From contig NZ_QUNH01000001.1 in NCBI RefSeq assembly GCF_003387355.1, forward strand, positions 1,436,023 to 1,500,022: a stretch of DNA of 64,000 nt, in the 5' to 3' direction. The notes under the pieces are model-generated. The model searched no databases, was not told the origin of the DNA, and was given only the letters and a program-made list of their open reading frames with translations. A program made the position numbers and the translations under genes. This stretch comes from Winogradskyella sediminis (GTDB lineage: Bacteria; Bacteroidota; Bacteroidia; Flavobacteriales; Flavobacteriaceae). The first letter of the stretch is position 1; each line of letters opens with the position of its first letter. Below are positions 52,237-61,833 of the stretch, one piece after another.

Positions 52237-55173
52237 ATGATGCTGAAGAAAATTCTCTTTTTTATATTATTTCAATTGTGCTTGTGTTATTCGCAAGCAC
52301 AAGAGCCTGTATCTGTACACCTCACTGAAAAAGATGGCTTGCCCGACAAAGAATTCTATAATATTATTGAAGATCGTAAAGGATTTATTTGGTTAGCTGC
52401 AGATAAAGGGCTTTTTAGATATGATGGAAAAGTCTTTAAAAACTACAGCAACCAAGAAAAAAGAGGCTTATCTGTTTTTGAGCCTGTAGAAGACCAATTA
52501 GGGCGTATTTGGTGTAGCAATATTTCCGGACAATTCTTTTATGTAGAGGATGATCAGCTTATGACGTTTATAGATCTCGGAAAAGAACTTAATGGAGAGC
52601 TTTCAGATTTTGTAGTCACAACAGAGCACCTTATTGTTTTTACCAAATACAGGATTTATTATGTCGATTTATTAAGTAAGAAAGTCACCACACCATATGA
52701 GACTACCCTTGCTTTTGGAGCACCTTTTGAGTATAATAATGACATTTTTTTTGGGTCGTTCGTTAACCTATGTAAACTAAGCAATGGTTATAAAAAAGAA
52801 AACCTTTTTGAGTTCGAATTACCAAAACCTAAAAAGAACGGCGAATATAATGTCAATCAAAAATCAAAGCTCTTTAAGTTAGGATCTATGTTATTCTTTA
52901 TAAGGGAACACAACGAAAAAAATCGTTTTTTTAAGCTCGATTTAGATAAGACTCAATATGCTGAAATCCATGATTTTGAACTGCTTGCCAATCAGCGACA
53001 TCTCTCGTATTTTGAAAATAATGGACAGTTATGGGTTGCTACACAAAATGGTGTTTTAGTGTATTCGTATGAAAATGAGGTATTCAAATTAGAAAAGCAG
53101 TTTTTACAGCGGTATCATGTTACCAAAATAATAAAAGATAAAGATGATAACTTCTGGTTTACAACACTTAATAATGGTGTGTTTGTAATACCTAATATTC
53201 ATATAGAGCAATTAAATATATCGGAAGGAAATAGAAATATAAGTAATTTAGAAAAGATAGATAATAACACTTTGTTTTTTGGCACTAATAATGGAGATGT
53301 TGGTTTTTATGATGTCATAAATCATACAGAAGATATTATAGATTTGCCATCAACAGCGCGAGTTTCAGCCATAAAACACCATTCAAAAGAACAGTTAACT
53401 TTTATAAGTAAAGATGATGATGGCTTTTTATTAGATAACAAAACAAAACAAGTTAATGTTTTTAATAATTTTCATGGAGCAAAGAGTTTGTCTATTATAA
53501 ATAATGAAAACCTATTGTTTGCAAACTATGCCGATGTGCGCTTATTAGATAGTAATAATTTCAATAAAAAAGGTCAGGATATTTCTTCAAATAAAAGGAC
53601 ATTTACCTCATTTTATGATTCAGAATACAAAAGCACTTATATTGGTTTTATAGACGATTTAGTAATTTACGACTGTGATTGGAAGCCTAAACATATCAGG
53701 AATAATGACCAGTCTATTTTTGCAATTTCACTTACCAAAACTAAAAATGGAATGGTTTGGGTCGCCACATTTAAAGATGGGATTTATGGTATAGCGCATG
53801 ATAAAGTGGTGTCTCATTTTACAACCGAAAATGGTTTAGTCTCTAACCGTATTGAAAACATCAAGGCAGATGGCGATACATTATGGATAGCTACAGATAA
53901 AGGGATTCAATTGTTAGATGTAGAAACCAAAAAAATAAAAACCTTAACCAAGAGAGATGGTATCGTGTCGTATGATATTTCTGGTATAGAAATTTTAGAT
54001 AATACGGTTGTTTTTTCTTCTAATTTAGGGTTGTTTAGAATTGACAAAGAGAAAGTATTTAAAACACCAATAGAGCATAACGTTTATTTTAGTCAGATAG
54101 AAATTAATGAAGAAGCCACAGAAGTAAGACCTAATTATGAACTTGATTACGATCAAAATACAATTAACATTGAATTTAATGTTAATGGGTTCCAATTTAA
54201 TCAGAAGGGAACATATAGCTATCGCTTACTAGGATTAAATACCGATTGGGTGTCAGCAGAAACCGGAATTAATTCCGTTAAATATAATAGTTTACCTGCC
54301 GGAAACTACACCTTTCAAGTAAAACCTGTACTTGATTTTGAAAGTAGCGATACCACAATAAAAGAACTTAAATTTTCTATTGAAAGACCATTTTGGAAAA
54401 CATGGTGGTTTTTTTCAGGCTTGTCATTTTTAGTATTAGGATCGACGGTTTTATACTACCGAAGAAAAATAAAACAAAAGGAACAACAACGGCAATTAGA
54501 AATAAAGCAACTGTCCTTAGACAATGAGTTGATTAATTTGAAATTAGAAAATTTACGGTCTCAAATGAATCCGCATTTCATATTTAATGCGCTTAATTCC
54601 ATTCAAGAATATATTGTGTTGAATCAAAAAATATTAGCAAGTATATACTTGGGTAAATTTGCAGATCTAATTAGAACATACCTAAACCACAGCACCAAAG
54701 GACGTATTACGCTTCAAGAAGAAATTGATTGCCTTAACATGTATTTAGAATTAGAGAAATTACGTTTCGAAGATAAATTAGAGTATGCTATTCATAGTTC
54801 TGGGAGTTTAACTACTGGAGAAGTTTATATTCCAACAATGCTCATTCAGCCTTACGTAGAAAATGCACTAAAGCATGGTTTGTTACATCGTAAAACAGAC
54901 CGTGTTTTGAAGATTGATTTTTTTATTAAAGACAAAACAAAAACAGTCAAATGCGTCATTGTAGATAATGGTGTTGGTAGAGATAAGGCAGAAGCGTTTA
55001 AAGCCCGAAAAAACAAAAAGCATAAATCCTTTGCAACAAAAGCCACTCAAGACCGATTGGCATTATTAAATTATGGTAAACAAAAGCAAGTCGGAGTCAC
55101 TATAATAGATTTGTTTGAAGGTGACCAACCATCAGGAACACAAGTAGAAATTAATATTCCTTTTACAACCTAA
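52237..55173 (+). CDS. Propeller-type sensor histidine kinase of the LytS class
   Basis: 978 residues. Signal peptide (LFFILFQLCLCYSQAQ) followed by two-component-regulator beta-propeller repeats over about 25-620 (VSVHLTEKDGLPDKEFYNII, WLAADKGLFRYDGK, WIATDKGIQLLD). Then a Y_Y_Y domain (about 640-715) and one TM helix (about 724-745, FFSGLSFLVLGSTVLYY). The cytoplasmic part is a coiled coil, then a His_kinase domain with QMNPHFIFNALNSIQEYI (near residue 780) and an HATPase domain (PTMLIQPYVENALKHGL). Its partner LytTR gene follows after 10 bp. It may control the secreted protein downstream. Confidence 0.93.
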   Translation: MMLKKILFFILFQLCLCYSQAQEPVSVHLTEKDGLPDKEFYNIIEDRKGFIWLAADKGLFRYDGKVFKNYSNQEKRGLSVFEPVEDQLGRIWCSNISGQFFYVEDDQLMTFIDLGKELNGELSDFVVTTEHLIVFTKYRIYYVDLLSKKVTTPYETTLAFGAPFEYNNDIFFGSFVNLCKLSNGYKKENLFEFELPKPKKNGEYNVNQKSKLFKLGSMLFFIREHNEKNRFFKLDLDKTQYAEIHDFELLANQRHLSYFENNGQLWVATQNGVLVYSYENEVFKLEKQFLQRYHVTKIIKDKDDNFWFTTLNNGVFVIPNIHIEQLNISEGNRNISNLEKIDNNTLFFGTNNGDVGFYDVINHTEDIIDLPSTARVSAIKHHSKEQLTFISKDDDGFLLDNKTKQVNVFNNFHGAKSLSIINNENLLFANYADVRLLDSNNFNKKGQDISSNKRTFTSFYDSEYKSTYIGFIDDLVIYDCDWKPKHIRNNDQSIFAISLTKTKNGMVWVATFKDGIYGIAHDKVVSHFTTENGLVSNRIENIKADGDTLWIATDKGIQLLDVETKKIKTLTKRDGIVSYDISGIEILDNTVVFSSNLGLFRIDKEKVFKTPIEHNVYFSQIEINEEATEVRPNYELDYDQNTINIEFNVNGFQFNQKGTYSYRLLGLNTDWVSAETGINSVKYNSLPAGNYTFQVKPVLDFESSDTTIKELKFSIERPFWKTWWFFSGLSFLVLGSTVLYYRRKIKQKEQQRQLEIKQLSLDNELINLKLENLRSQMNPHFIFNALNSIQEYIVLNQKILASIYLGKFADLIRTYLNHSTKGRITLQEEIDCLNMYLELEKLRFEDKLEYAIHSSGSLTTGEVYIPTMLIQPYVENALKHGLLHRKTDRVLKIDFFIKDKTKTVKCVIVDNGVGRDKAEAFKARKNKKHKSFATKATQDRLALLNYGKQKQVGVTIIDLFEGDQPSGTQVEINIPFTT

Positions 55174-55183
55174 ACCTAGAATT

Positions 55184-55936
55184 ATGAACGTAGTAATTAT
55201 AGATGATGAGCCAAAGGCTAGAAAGTTACTAGAAATTTTAATAAGAGAAAACTGCTCTAAAATAACATCTATTTTTACGGCTGAAGATTTAATAAGTGGT
55301 GTAGACATTATTAAAAAAGAGCAACCAAAAATTGTGTTTTTAGATATTGAAATGCCAGAGCATTCGGGTTTAGAAATATTCGATTTTATTGATAGTGCAA
55401 CTTCAAATTTTGAAATCATATTCACAACCGCATATAGCGAGTATGCCATTAAAGCCTTTGAACTTTCAGCTGTAGATTATTTATTAAAACCATTGCGAGC
55501 AGATAAATTAGTTGACGCTATTGAAAAAGCGATAGCTAATATTGGGAAATCTCATATTAATTTAAAGTTAGAAGAACTTCAGAAAAGTCTAAAATCTTCT
55601 AATTTCAAAAAAATAGGGCTTCCTGTTGCAGATGGTATAAAGTTTATCAATTTTGAAGATATTATTCTTTTAAAAGCCGATGGCATGTACACTAAAGTAA
55701 GTGTTTATAATGCTTCTGAATTATTAATAAGTAAGCCGCTTAAACATTTTGAAACCTTACTAGAGTCTATTCCTACGTTCTATAGACCACACCGTTCTTA
55801 CCTCATTAATCTAAAGTATATTCAAGAATACTGCAAAAAAGATGGTGGTTATATTATTATGGACAATAATGAAAGCGTCTCTATATCAAAAGATAAGAAA
55901 GATGAGTTTTTAACCATTGTGCAGAATATAGGTTAG
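55184..55936 (+). CDS. LytTR-family response regulator
   Basis: 250 residues. Receiver domain 1-120 with DDEPKARK (residues 7-14), phosphoacceptor Asp54 in IVFLDIEMPEH, TTAYSEYAI and LLKPLRADKL. The LytTR DNA-binding domain lies at about 145-245 (GIKFINFEDIILLKADGMYT, then FYRPHRSYLINLKYI). It acts with the kinase upstream. LytTR proteins usually bind two direct repeats; no such pair is obvious upstream of the LamG gene by eye. Confidence 0.95.
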   Translation: MNVVIIDDEPKARKLLEILIRENCSKITSIFTAEDLISGVDIIKKEQPKIVFLDIEMPEHSGLEIFDFIDSATSNFEIIFTTAYSEYAIKAFELSAVDYLLKPLRADKLVDAIEKAIANIGKSHINLKLEELQKSLKSSNFKKIGLPVADGIKFINFEDIILLKADGMYTKVSVYNASELLISKPLKHFETLLESIPTFYRPHRSYLINLKYIQEYCKKDGGYIIMDNNESVSISKDKKDEFLTIVQNIG

Positions 55937-56040
55937 CGTTTTTTAGAAGTTGAAACGTACATTTCAGAAATTAACTGCTTTTTTTTAAAGCATCATAATA
56001 GATATTTGGTTCATTAACAACAATTAAAACCAAATTTATT

Positions 56041-58221
56041 ATGACAACAAGATTACTTTTTATGCTACTTTTTATAAGTAGTTTATCCATTGCACAGGTA
56101 CCAACAGACGCAGTAGCAAAATATACGTTTAATGGTGGAAGTTTAATTAATGTAGCAGATCCTGGAAATGGCGATTTATCTGGAACAGCACCGACGCTAA
56201 GACCAGATCGCTTTGGTGGAGCAGATAATGCTATTAGAGCAAATGCAGTTACTAGAAATGGGTATACGCTTACAGGTTATAATGATGAAATTAGTATTAG
56301 TTTTTGGATTGCAGGTTCTGCACCTACAGGAACGGCTCAAGAAATTTTTGATATTCGCGAATCAAACGGCTCAGGAGATGGAATTTCTATGACAACGACA
56401 ACAAGTAATACACTAGTAGCAAACTTTATAAACGGAAACACATCGCATCAGTCTTCTCAATCCAACTTTTCATCTGTTTTTAATGGTGGATGGCATCATA
56501 TCGTTTTTACCACAAAACGAGATGCTACAGGTATAGCTTTTGATAATAGTATTTATATTGATGGGACTTTGCATACAACACTTTCTAATGGGATAGATTC
56601 AAGTATTAATCAGCCTTTTTTAAATAATAATGCCACATTTAGAGTTTCATCAAATGATTATTATGGAAACATTGATGATATAGAAATCTTTAATAGAACA
56701 TTAACGGCTACAGAGGTTCAAGATATTTATGCACATATACCTGAAGCGGATATATTTTATGTAGATGCAAGTGCAACAGGTTCTAATGATGGTACTTCTT
56801 GGGCAGATGCTTTTACAGATTTACATAGTGCTTTAGCGATTACAGATTTAAGTGACCAAGTTTGGGTAGCTAAAGGAACTTATAAGCCACACGCTTCTGA
56901 TAGAAATGAAAGCTTTGTAGTAAACACCAATCTTTATGGTGGTTTTGCTGGTACAGAAGCTACTTTATCAGAAAGAGATATGAGCTTAATCCATACTGCA
57001 AATGAAACGATATTAAGCGGAGACTTGTTAGGAGATGATAGTGCAGCGGTAGATTTTAACGACCCTACAAGAGATGATAATAGTACGCACGTTGTAGAAA
57101 TTATGACAAATAATTTAACGGTAGATGGTGTCACCATAAAAGATGGTAATGCAGATGCGACATCTGGTGATGATCGTTTTGGTGGTGGACTTTTTAAAGC
57201 AGTTACTGTTGCTAATTTTACTATAAAAAACAGTGTCATTAAAAATAATGTAGCATTTTCAGGAGCTGGTTTATCGCTAACAACTACAACCTCAGAGTCT
57301 AATATGATTGTAGATGCTTGTGTTATAGAAAATAATTTAGCTAATGCAGCTTCAGGTATCGACTATCATCGTTCTGGTTCTGTAGGAACAATGAATATTA
57401 CGGTAACAAATACTTTGTTTAGATCTAATATCACAGATAATGATGCCGTAAAAAACAGAAATGGTGTTGGTGCAGCTGCCTTGCGTTTGAGGGCTTATTT
57501 TACTAGCGTTACGCTTAATGCAGATGTAGTAAATAATACATTTGTTAATAATATTAGTGCCGGTAGTGGTGGTGGAGATTATCCTGTAGTAGAAATATCA
57601 AGAAATAATGGAGAGTGGGGAACTATTACCGTTGCTAATAATATATTTTGGGCTAACACAGATAACACAGCTACACTAGCAAAAGCTATTGGTAGAACTG
57701 CTACAAATTCTACGAGATTTGGCAATACAAATGCTAGTAGAATTGTAAAGAATAACACAGATGAAGATGGACTATCGTTAATAACAGGTACTACAGCAAC
57801 TGATACTACTGATCCTAATTTGGATGTAGATTTTAAATTAACCGCTGGTTCTACGTCTATTGATACTGGTGATAATAGTTTAATCCCAGCAGATATTACT
57901 ACAGATTTATTATTTAATCAACGTATTTTTAATACAACAGTAGATCGTGGTGCTTATGAGTTCGATCCGTCTTTAGGAATTAATGATTTAATAGTTAGTG
58001 AAAACGACATCAAGTTATACCCTAATCCAACCACTTCAATTTTAAATATTGAAATGACTCAAAACTTAAAAGAAGTATTAATTTATTCTGTTTTAGGAGC
58101 TGAAGTTTTAAGAACTCAAAAAGAAATTATTGATGTTTCAGGATTATCAAACGGAATATTCTTAATTAAAATCGAAGACGAAAACGGAAACGTTTTAACT
58201 AAACGCTTTGTGAAGAAATAA
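56041..58221 (+). CDS. Secreted LamG / parallel-beta-helix protein with T9SS sorting domain
   Basis: 726 residues. Signal peptide MTTRLLFMLLFISSLSIAQ. A LamG/concanavalin-like domain lies at about 20-235 (NGYTLTGYNDEISISFWIAG, GGWHHIVFTTKRD, YYGNIDDIEIFNRTLTATEV). A DUF1565-like right-handed beta-helix region follows at about 235-635 (FYVDASATGSNDGTSWADAF, VWVAKGTYKP). The C-terminal 75 residues form a T9SS type A domain (IKLYPNPTTSILNIEM, VLIYSVLGAEVL, LSNGIFLIKIEDENG, KRFVKK). It is probably an adhesin or polysaccharide-binding surface protein. Its 104-bp distance to the two-component genes suggests a functional link. Confidence 0.9.
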   Translation: MTTRLLFMLLFISSLSIAQVPTDAVAKYTFNGGSLINVADPGNGDLSGTAPTLRPDRFGGADNAIRANAVTRNGYTLTGYNDEISISFWIAGSAPTGTAQEIFDIRESNGSGDGISMTTTTSNTLVANFINGNTSHQSSQSNFSSVFNGGWHHIVFTTKRDATGIAFDNSIYIDGTLHTTLSNGIDSSINQPFLNNNATFRVSSNDYYGNIDDIEIFNRTLTATEVQDIYAHIPEADIFYVDASATGSNDGTSWADAFTDLHSALAITDLSDQVWVAKGTYKPHASDRNESFVVNTNLYGGFAGTEATLSERDMSLIHTANETILSGDLLGDDSAAVDFNDPTRDDNSTHVVEIMTNNLTVDGVTIKDGNADATSGDDRFGGGLFKAVTVANFTIKNSVIKNNVAFSGAGLSLTTTTSESNMIVDACVIENNLANAASGIDYHRSGSVGTMNITVTNTLFRSNITDNDAVKNRNGVGAAALRLRAYFTSVTLNADVVNNTFVNNISAGSGGGDYPVVEISRNNGEWGTITVANNIFWANTDNTATLAKAIGRTATNSTRFGNTNASRIVKNNTDEDGLSLITGTTATDTTDPNLDVDFKLTAGSTSIDTGDNSLIPADITTDLLFNQRIFNTTVDRGAYEFDPSLGINDLIVSENDIKLYPNPTTSILNIEMTQNLKEVLIYSVLGAEVLRTQKEIIDVSGLSNGIFLIKIEDENGNVLTKRFVKK

Positions 58222-58243
58222 ACGTGCTATTAATCAATTGAAG

Positions 58244-58280
58244 AAAGTTGGACTAATTAATTTTAGTTCAACTTTTTTTT
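58244..58280 (+). terminator. Terminator of the LamG gene
   Basis: AAAGTTGGACTAA (58244-58256) / TTAGTTCAACTTT (58263-58275) with one G-U pair and a TTAATT loop, followed by a T run, 22 bp past the stop. Confidence 0.87.
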
Positions 58281-58295
58281 GAAGATATTTAGAGG

Positions 58296-58664
58296 CTATA
58301 ACGCATTTACCAATACCAAGAGCCAACCTATAACCAATAGTAAGCCACCAATTGGAGTAATTGGTCCTAAAAACCGAAGTTTTTTACCTTTAGCATCCGA
58401 TAAAATCAAACCGTAAATACTAAAAGAGAATAAAATAATGCCGATTGTGAAACACCAATAGGTTGCTGAGGTGATATCTTTGGCATTAAAACCTAAAGCT
58501 AATAATACAATGGCGTGATACAGTTGATATCTTACACCAACTTCAAAACTATGCAATTGCTCTGTAGTTAAAATTTTCTTTAAGGCATGAGCACCGAAAG
58601 CTCCAAAGATCACGGCTAGCATTCCGAATATAGCGCCTGTTGCAATTATAAGGTGTTGCGTCAT
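58296..58664 (-). CDS. DUF423 family membrane protein (YgdD-like)
   Basis: 122 residues, four hydrophobic segments. Typical family sequence: GAIFGMLAVIFGAFGAHALKK, VRYQLYHAIVLLALGF, TIGIILFSFSIYGL and the C-terminal PIGGLLLVIGWLLVLVNAL. Function unknown in all bacteria I know of. It follows the methyltransferase gene after 13 bp on the same strand. Confidence 0.93.
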   Translation of the reverse strand: MTQHLIIATGAIFGMLAVIFGAFGAHALKKILTTEQLHSFEVGVRYQLYHAIVLLALGFNAKDITSATYWCFTIGIILFSFSIYGLILSDAKGKKLRFLGPITPIGGLLLVIGWLLVLVNAL

Positions 58665-58677
58665 TTTAGTAATGGTT

Positions 58678-59442
58678 TTATTTATAAACTACAGGAATAA
58701 TTTCACCCTTAGCCAAACAGTATTTTTCAATATCTTTTTCTGAAAGTTGAGCCGTATAATCTACCTCTTCAACTTTAAAACCTATAGAACGAAGCTTATC
58801 GAAATAATCTCTACCATACACACGAACATGGTCATATTGGCCAAAAATCTTGGCACGTTCAGCTTTATCTGTAATCGAATCATCTTCAAAAGTCATCTCA
58901 CGATTTAAATCTTGTGGAATCTGAAAAATACCATAACCACCAGGTTTCATCACACGAAATAATTCTAGCATGGCTTTAGTATCATCTGGGATGTGTTCTA
59001 ATACATGATTACATAGAATAACATCATAACTATTATCTTCAAAAGGCAAATCACAAATATCTGCTTTCACATCCGCAATAGGTGATAATAAATCGGTCGT
59101 TGTATACGTTAAGTTCTTAAGGCTTCTAAAACGTTTTAAAAAACATTGTTCCGGCGCAAAATGTAGAACGCTTTTTTCTGCAGTAAAGAAATCCGTTTCA
59201 TCTTTTAAGTATAACCACAACAAACGGTGACGTTCTAAGCTTAATGTGGAAGGCGATAATACATTATTTCTTTGCGTCCCGTAGCCATAAGGTAAAAACG
59301 TTTTAAAACTTTTACCGTCAATTGGGTCTATAAACGTATGTCCTTTTAAAAAGAAAGCTAAAACAGGCCGTGCCACGTAACTCAATCTTATCAGGAAAGG
59401 TCTTGGTATGGTGTTTAGAATGAATTTAAAAAGTTTTTTCAT
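58678..59442 (-). CDS. Class I SAM-dependent methyltransferase
   Basis: 254 residues from MKKLFKFILNTIPRP at 59442. A 10-residue upstream extension is the translation of the flanking repeat and is rejected. SAM motifs: VLHFAPEQCFLKRFRSLKNL, VKADICDLPFEDNSYDVIL, CNHVLEHIPDDTKAML and ELFRVMKPGGYGIFQIPQD. The N-terminus is basic and hydrophobic, so it may sit at the membrane. The substrate is unknown. Its ribosome-binding region is formed by the left repeat of the GxxExxY unit. Confidence 0.87.
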   Translation of the reverse strand: MKKLFKFILNTIPRPFLIRLSYVARPVLAFFLKGHTFIDPIDGKSFKTFLPYGYGTQRNNVLSPSTLSLERHRLLWLYLKDETDFFTAEKSVLHFAPEQCFLKRFRSLKNLTYTTTDLLSPIADVKADICDLPFEDNSYDVILCNHVLEHIPDDTKAMLELFRVMKPGGYGIFQIPQDLNREMTFEDDSITDKAERAKIFGQYDHVRVYGRDYFDKLRSIGFKVEEVDYTAQLSEKDIEKYCLAKGEIIPVVYK

Positions 59443-59448
59443 AGTGTT

Positions 59449-59486
59449 ACTCAGAGATACACAAAGACACACAGAGTTTAGCGGAG
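59449..59486. repeat. Left inverted flank of the GxxExxY unit
   Basis: On the minus strand it holds four heptads at 10-bp spacing: CTCCGCT, CTCTGTG, CTTTGTG, CTCTGAG. It starts 4 bp from the GxxExxY stop and ends 6 bp before the methyltransferase ATG. Inverted relative to the right flank. Confidence 0.8.
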
Positions 59487-59489
59487 TGC

Positions 59490-59870
59490 TTACTCGATAG
59501 TGTTTATGAATCGTTTTATTCCGTTTTTTAAAAGCTTTGTGTTAAAGTTGAGTAATAGTCCTATTGGGTAATCTCCTAATTTCATGTAAGTCAATATTTG
59601 AGCAGTATGAACATCTGTAAATTTCTCAACAGTTTTGAGTTCAATAACTATTTTGTTTTCTACTAATATATCAATTCTGTAACCGTGATTTAAAGAGATA
59701 TCTTTATAAATAATAGGTCTTGAAACTTCTTTTTGAACAGAATATCCTAAGGCTTTTAATTCATGAAATAAGCATTCTTGATACGCGGATTCTAATAAAC
59801 CAGGACCAAGTGTTTTGTGCACCTCAATAGCTGCTCCAATAATATTCTCATTGATTTTATCGTAAACCAT
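59490..59870 (-). CDS. GxxExxY protein (PD-(D/E)XK-like)
   Basis: 126 residues. The name motif GLLESAY is at about residues 24-30 (ALEVHKTLGPGLLESAY-type sequence: IEVHKTLGPGLLESAYQECL). RIDILVENKIVIELKTVEKF at about 69-88 is a clear D...E-x-K nuclease-like core (Asp71, Glu and Lys in IELK). The C-terminus GLLLNFNTKLLKNGIKRFI is typical. The family is widespread and patchily distributed, with no agreed function. Here the gene is bracketed by inverted heptad repeats and interrupts a minus-strand gene row, which suggests transfer as a unit. Confidence 0.92.
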   Translation of the reverse strand: MVYDKINENIIGAAIEVHKTLGPGLLESAYQECLFHELKALGYSVQKEVSRPIIYKDISLNHGYRIDILVENKIVIELKTVEKFTDVHTAQILTYMKLGDYPIGLLLNFNTKLLKNGIKRFINTIE

Positions 59871-59893
59871 ATATTTTATTAAAACCTAAATCC

Positions 59894-59935
59894 CTCCGCG
59901 AATCTCTGTGGAAACTCTGTGTAACTCTGCGAAAC
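59894..59935. repeat. Right inverted flank of the GxxExxY unit
   Basis: On the plus strand it holds heptads at 10-11 bp spacing: CTCCGCG, CTCTGTG, CTCTGTG, CTCTGCG. It lies 23 bp upstream of the GxxExxY ATG and faces the left flank in inverted orientation. Confidence 0.8.
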
Positions 59936-59988
59936 AATTATCTAATCATAATAAATAAACATCGCTATTACATGGATTAAAATAACGA

Positions 59989-60762
59989 TTAAACATTTAC
60001 TTCACTTGTAATTAAATTATAAATGCCATCCCAAAGCGCAATTCTATGCATTAATGCATCTTTAGCAATATTTAAAGTTTCCTGCCACTTTTGTTCATCG
60101 CTACCACACAATTCCTCAATCATTTTTAAAGAAAGCGGACCGTGTTCATCACCATCGAGTTCAATATGACGCTTTAAATAGTACGTTAGTTTGCTATACG
60201 TATTATCACTCGTTTTAGACTGATTGATTATTTGAAAAAACATATCAGGAATGACATCTTCTCGTCCAAATGTAAATGCTGATGCAATTTTATGCGGTTC
60301 GTTGGTTGCAATAACTTTAAAAGTAAAGTCTACAAATTTGAGGGTTTCAGCATTCAATGTTACTTTTGCTGCAGCAATAGAAACCGAGTCACCATGTCTA
60401 ATATAATCTACAAATTGTTCAATAGATAATGTGCTTGCTCCAACTTGGTGCATGGCATCCAAATACATTTCATAATGACTTTTAGGCTCGCCTAACTCAT
60501 TAACATCACTTTCTTCTCCTAGTACAATTTCATTTATAAAGCGAGCTGTAGAAGGATTTTGAACAGGCGTCCAAGGCACCGATATATTTGTTAATTGAGT
60601 TTGAAGTGCTTTTAGTAAAGACATAAAATCCCAAACGGCAAATACGTGTTGTTCCATAAATGTTTTAATATCATCAATCGACGATAAAGCACTATATAAT
60701 TTATGAGCATTAAGCTCCGCTCTTAAAGCAGTTAATTCGTTCTCTATGTGTGCAATGGTCAT
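59989..60762 (-). CDS. DUF3050 protein (haem-oxygenase-like fold family)
   Basis: 257 residues, soluble and mostly helical. Diagnostic stretches are [38 protein letters not shown] and [20 protein letters not shown]. Then come [29 protein letters not shown] and [19 protein letters not shown], the last His-rich motif ([12 protein letters not shown]) being a plausible di-metal site. Members of the wider fold include N-oxygenases, so an oxidase role is possible but unproven. It lies 11 bp after map on the same strand. Confidence 0.87.
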   Translation of the reverse strand: MTIAHIENELTALRAELNAHKLYSALSSIDDIKTFMEQHVFAVWDFMSLLKALQTQLTNISVPWTPVQNPSTARFINEIVLGEESDVNELGEPKSHYEMYLDAMHQVGASTLSIEQFVDYIRHGDSVSIAAAKVTLNAETLKFVDFTFKVIATNEPHKIASAFTFGREDVIPDMFFQIINQSKTSDNTYSKLTYYLKRHIELDGDEHGPLSLKMIEELCGSDEQKWQETLNIAKDALMHRIALWDGIYNLITSEVNV

Positions 60763-60773
60763 AGCTATAAATC

Positions 60774-61592
60774 TTAAAGTACTAAAGCGTTTTGTCTAAA
60801 AGCATCTTCTTCGTCAGACACAACACCTAAGGCTTCGTGCACATATGCAAATGTGGAAAGTATTTCTGGTTTGCCATCAACGATAGCAACATCGTGTTCA
60901 AAATGCACACTAGGTTTACCGTCTTGCGTAACAATGGTCCAGCCATCTTTAAGTTGTTTTACTTTATGGGTTCCCATATTTATCATAGGCTCAATGGCGA
61001 CAACCATGCCTTCAATAAACTTTTTTCCACGACCTCTACGTCCGTAATTAGGCATTTCAGGATCTTCGTGCATTTTTCTACCTAAACCATGACCTACCAA
61101 TTCTCTTACCACACCATAACCTTTAGCTTCCGTGTATTGTTGTATAGCATAACCAACATCACCAACGCGGTTACCAATTTTAAGTTGCTCAATACCTTTG
61201 TATAATGATTCTTTAGTCACCTGAATAAGTTTTCTAGTCTCTTCAGCGACGTTACCAACTTCAAATGTGTATGCGTGATCGCCATAAAAGCCATTCATAA
61301 ATGAACCACAATCTATAGACACTATATCACCATCTTTCAATGGAGTGTCTGTTGGTAAACCATGAACGACAGCTTCATTAACACTACAAAGTAACGTTGA
61401 AGGACAATCGTAAAGCCCTTTAAAACCAGGTAATGCACCATGGTCTCTAATAAACTCTTCAGCAATAGTATCTAAGTGGTTAGTTGTTACGCCTTCTTTC
61501 ACTTCTTTCGCTAACATACCTAAAGTTTTAGATACAACGAGTGCGCTTTGACGCATTAATTCAATTTCCTCTGTGGTTTTTACTATAATCAT
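60774..61592 (-). CDS. map: Methionine aminopeptidase, type I
   Basis: Removes the initiator Met from new proteins. It has 272 residues. The five metal ligands are found in [22 protein letters not shown] (two Asp), [18 protein letters not shown] (His), VAIEPMIN (Glu) and FEHDVAIVD (Glu is in the preceding HFEH). The N-terminus lacks the zinc-finger extension. A TATCTTTG -7 box lies 20 bp before the ATG. DUF3050 follows after 11 bp. Confidence 0.96.
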   Translation of the reverse strand: MIIVKTTEEIELMRQSALVVSKTLGMLAKEVKEGVTTNHLDTIAEEFIRDHGALPGFKGLYDCPSTLLCSVNEAVVHGLPTDTPLKDGDIVSIDCGSFMNGFYGDHAYTFEVGNVAEETRKLIQVTKESLYKGIEQLKIGNRVGDVGYAIQQYTEAKGYGVVRELVGHGLGRKMHEDPEMPNYGRRGRGKKFIEGMVVAIEPMINMGTHKVKQLKDGWTIVTQDGKPSVHFEHDVAIVDGKPEILSTFAYVHEALGVVSDEEDAFRQNALVL

Positions 61593-61611
61593 GTTTCAAT
61601 ATATTCAGCGG

Positions 61612-61619
61612 CAAAGATA
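61612..61619 (-). promoter_or_regulatory. -7 box of the map promoter
   Basis: TATCTTTG on the minus strand, 19 bp before the map ATG. The -33 element is unclear. Confidence 0.57.
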
Positions 61620-61805
61620 GGTAATAGCATTTTTTGATTAAAATTACGACTAAAGAAAATAGATAATATTTACAGCGCTTGTTATTTCAACTGTAATCTT
61701 ACTCTAAAATATCGCGATGTTACATGCAAATTGTGAACGTAAAGAGAAAGATGAAGATAACAGCAAAACATGATAAATAACAGTTTATAAAATTTTTGTT
61801 TACTC

Positions 61806-61813
61806 TAAATTTG
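61806..61813 (+). promoter_or_regulatory. -7 box of the CoA-transferase promoter
   Basis: TAAATTTG, 20 bp before the ATG at 61834. There is no TTG at the usual distance. Confidence 0.57.
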
Positions 61814-61833
61814 CGATCTAAAACGGGTGTATT

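Noticed and set aside
55132..55449. 105-codon frame opposite the LytTR gene
   Set aside because: Overlaps the receiver domain codons; low-complexity shadow.
56934..57239. 101-codon open frame on the minus strand
   Set aside because: Antisense to the LamG/beta-helix gene, no supporting feature.
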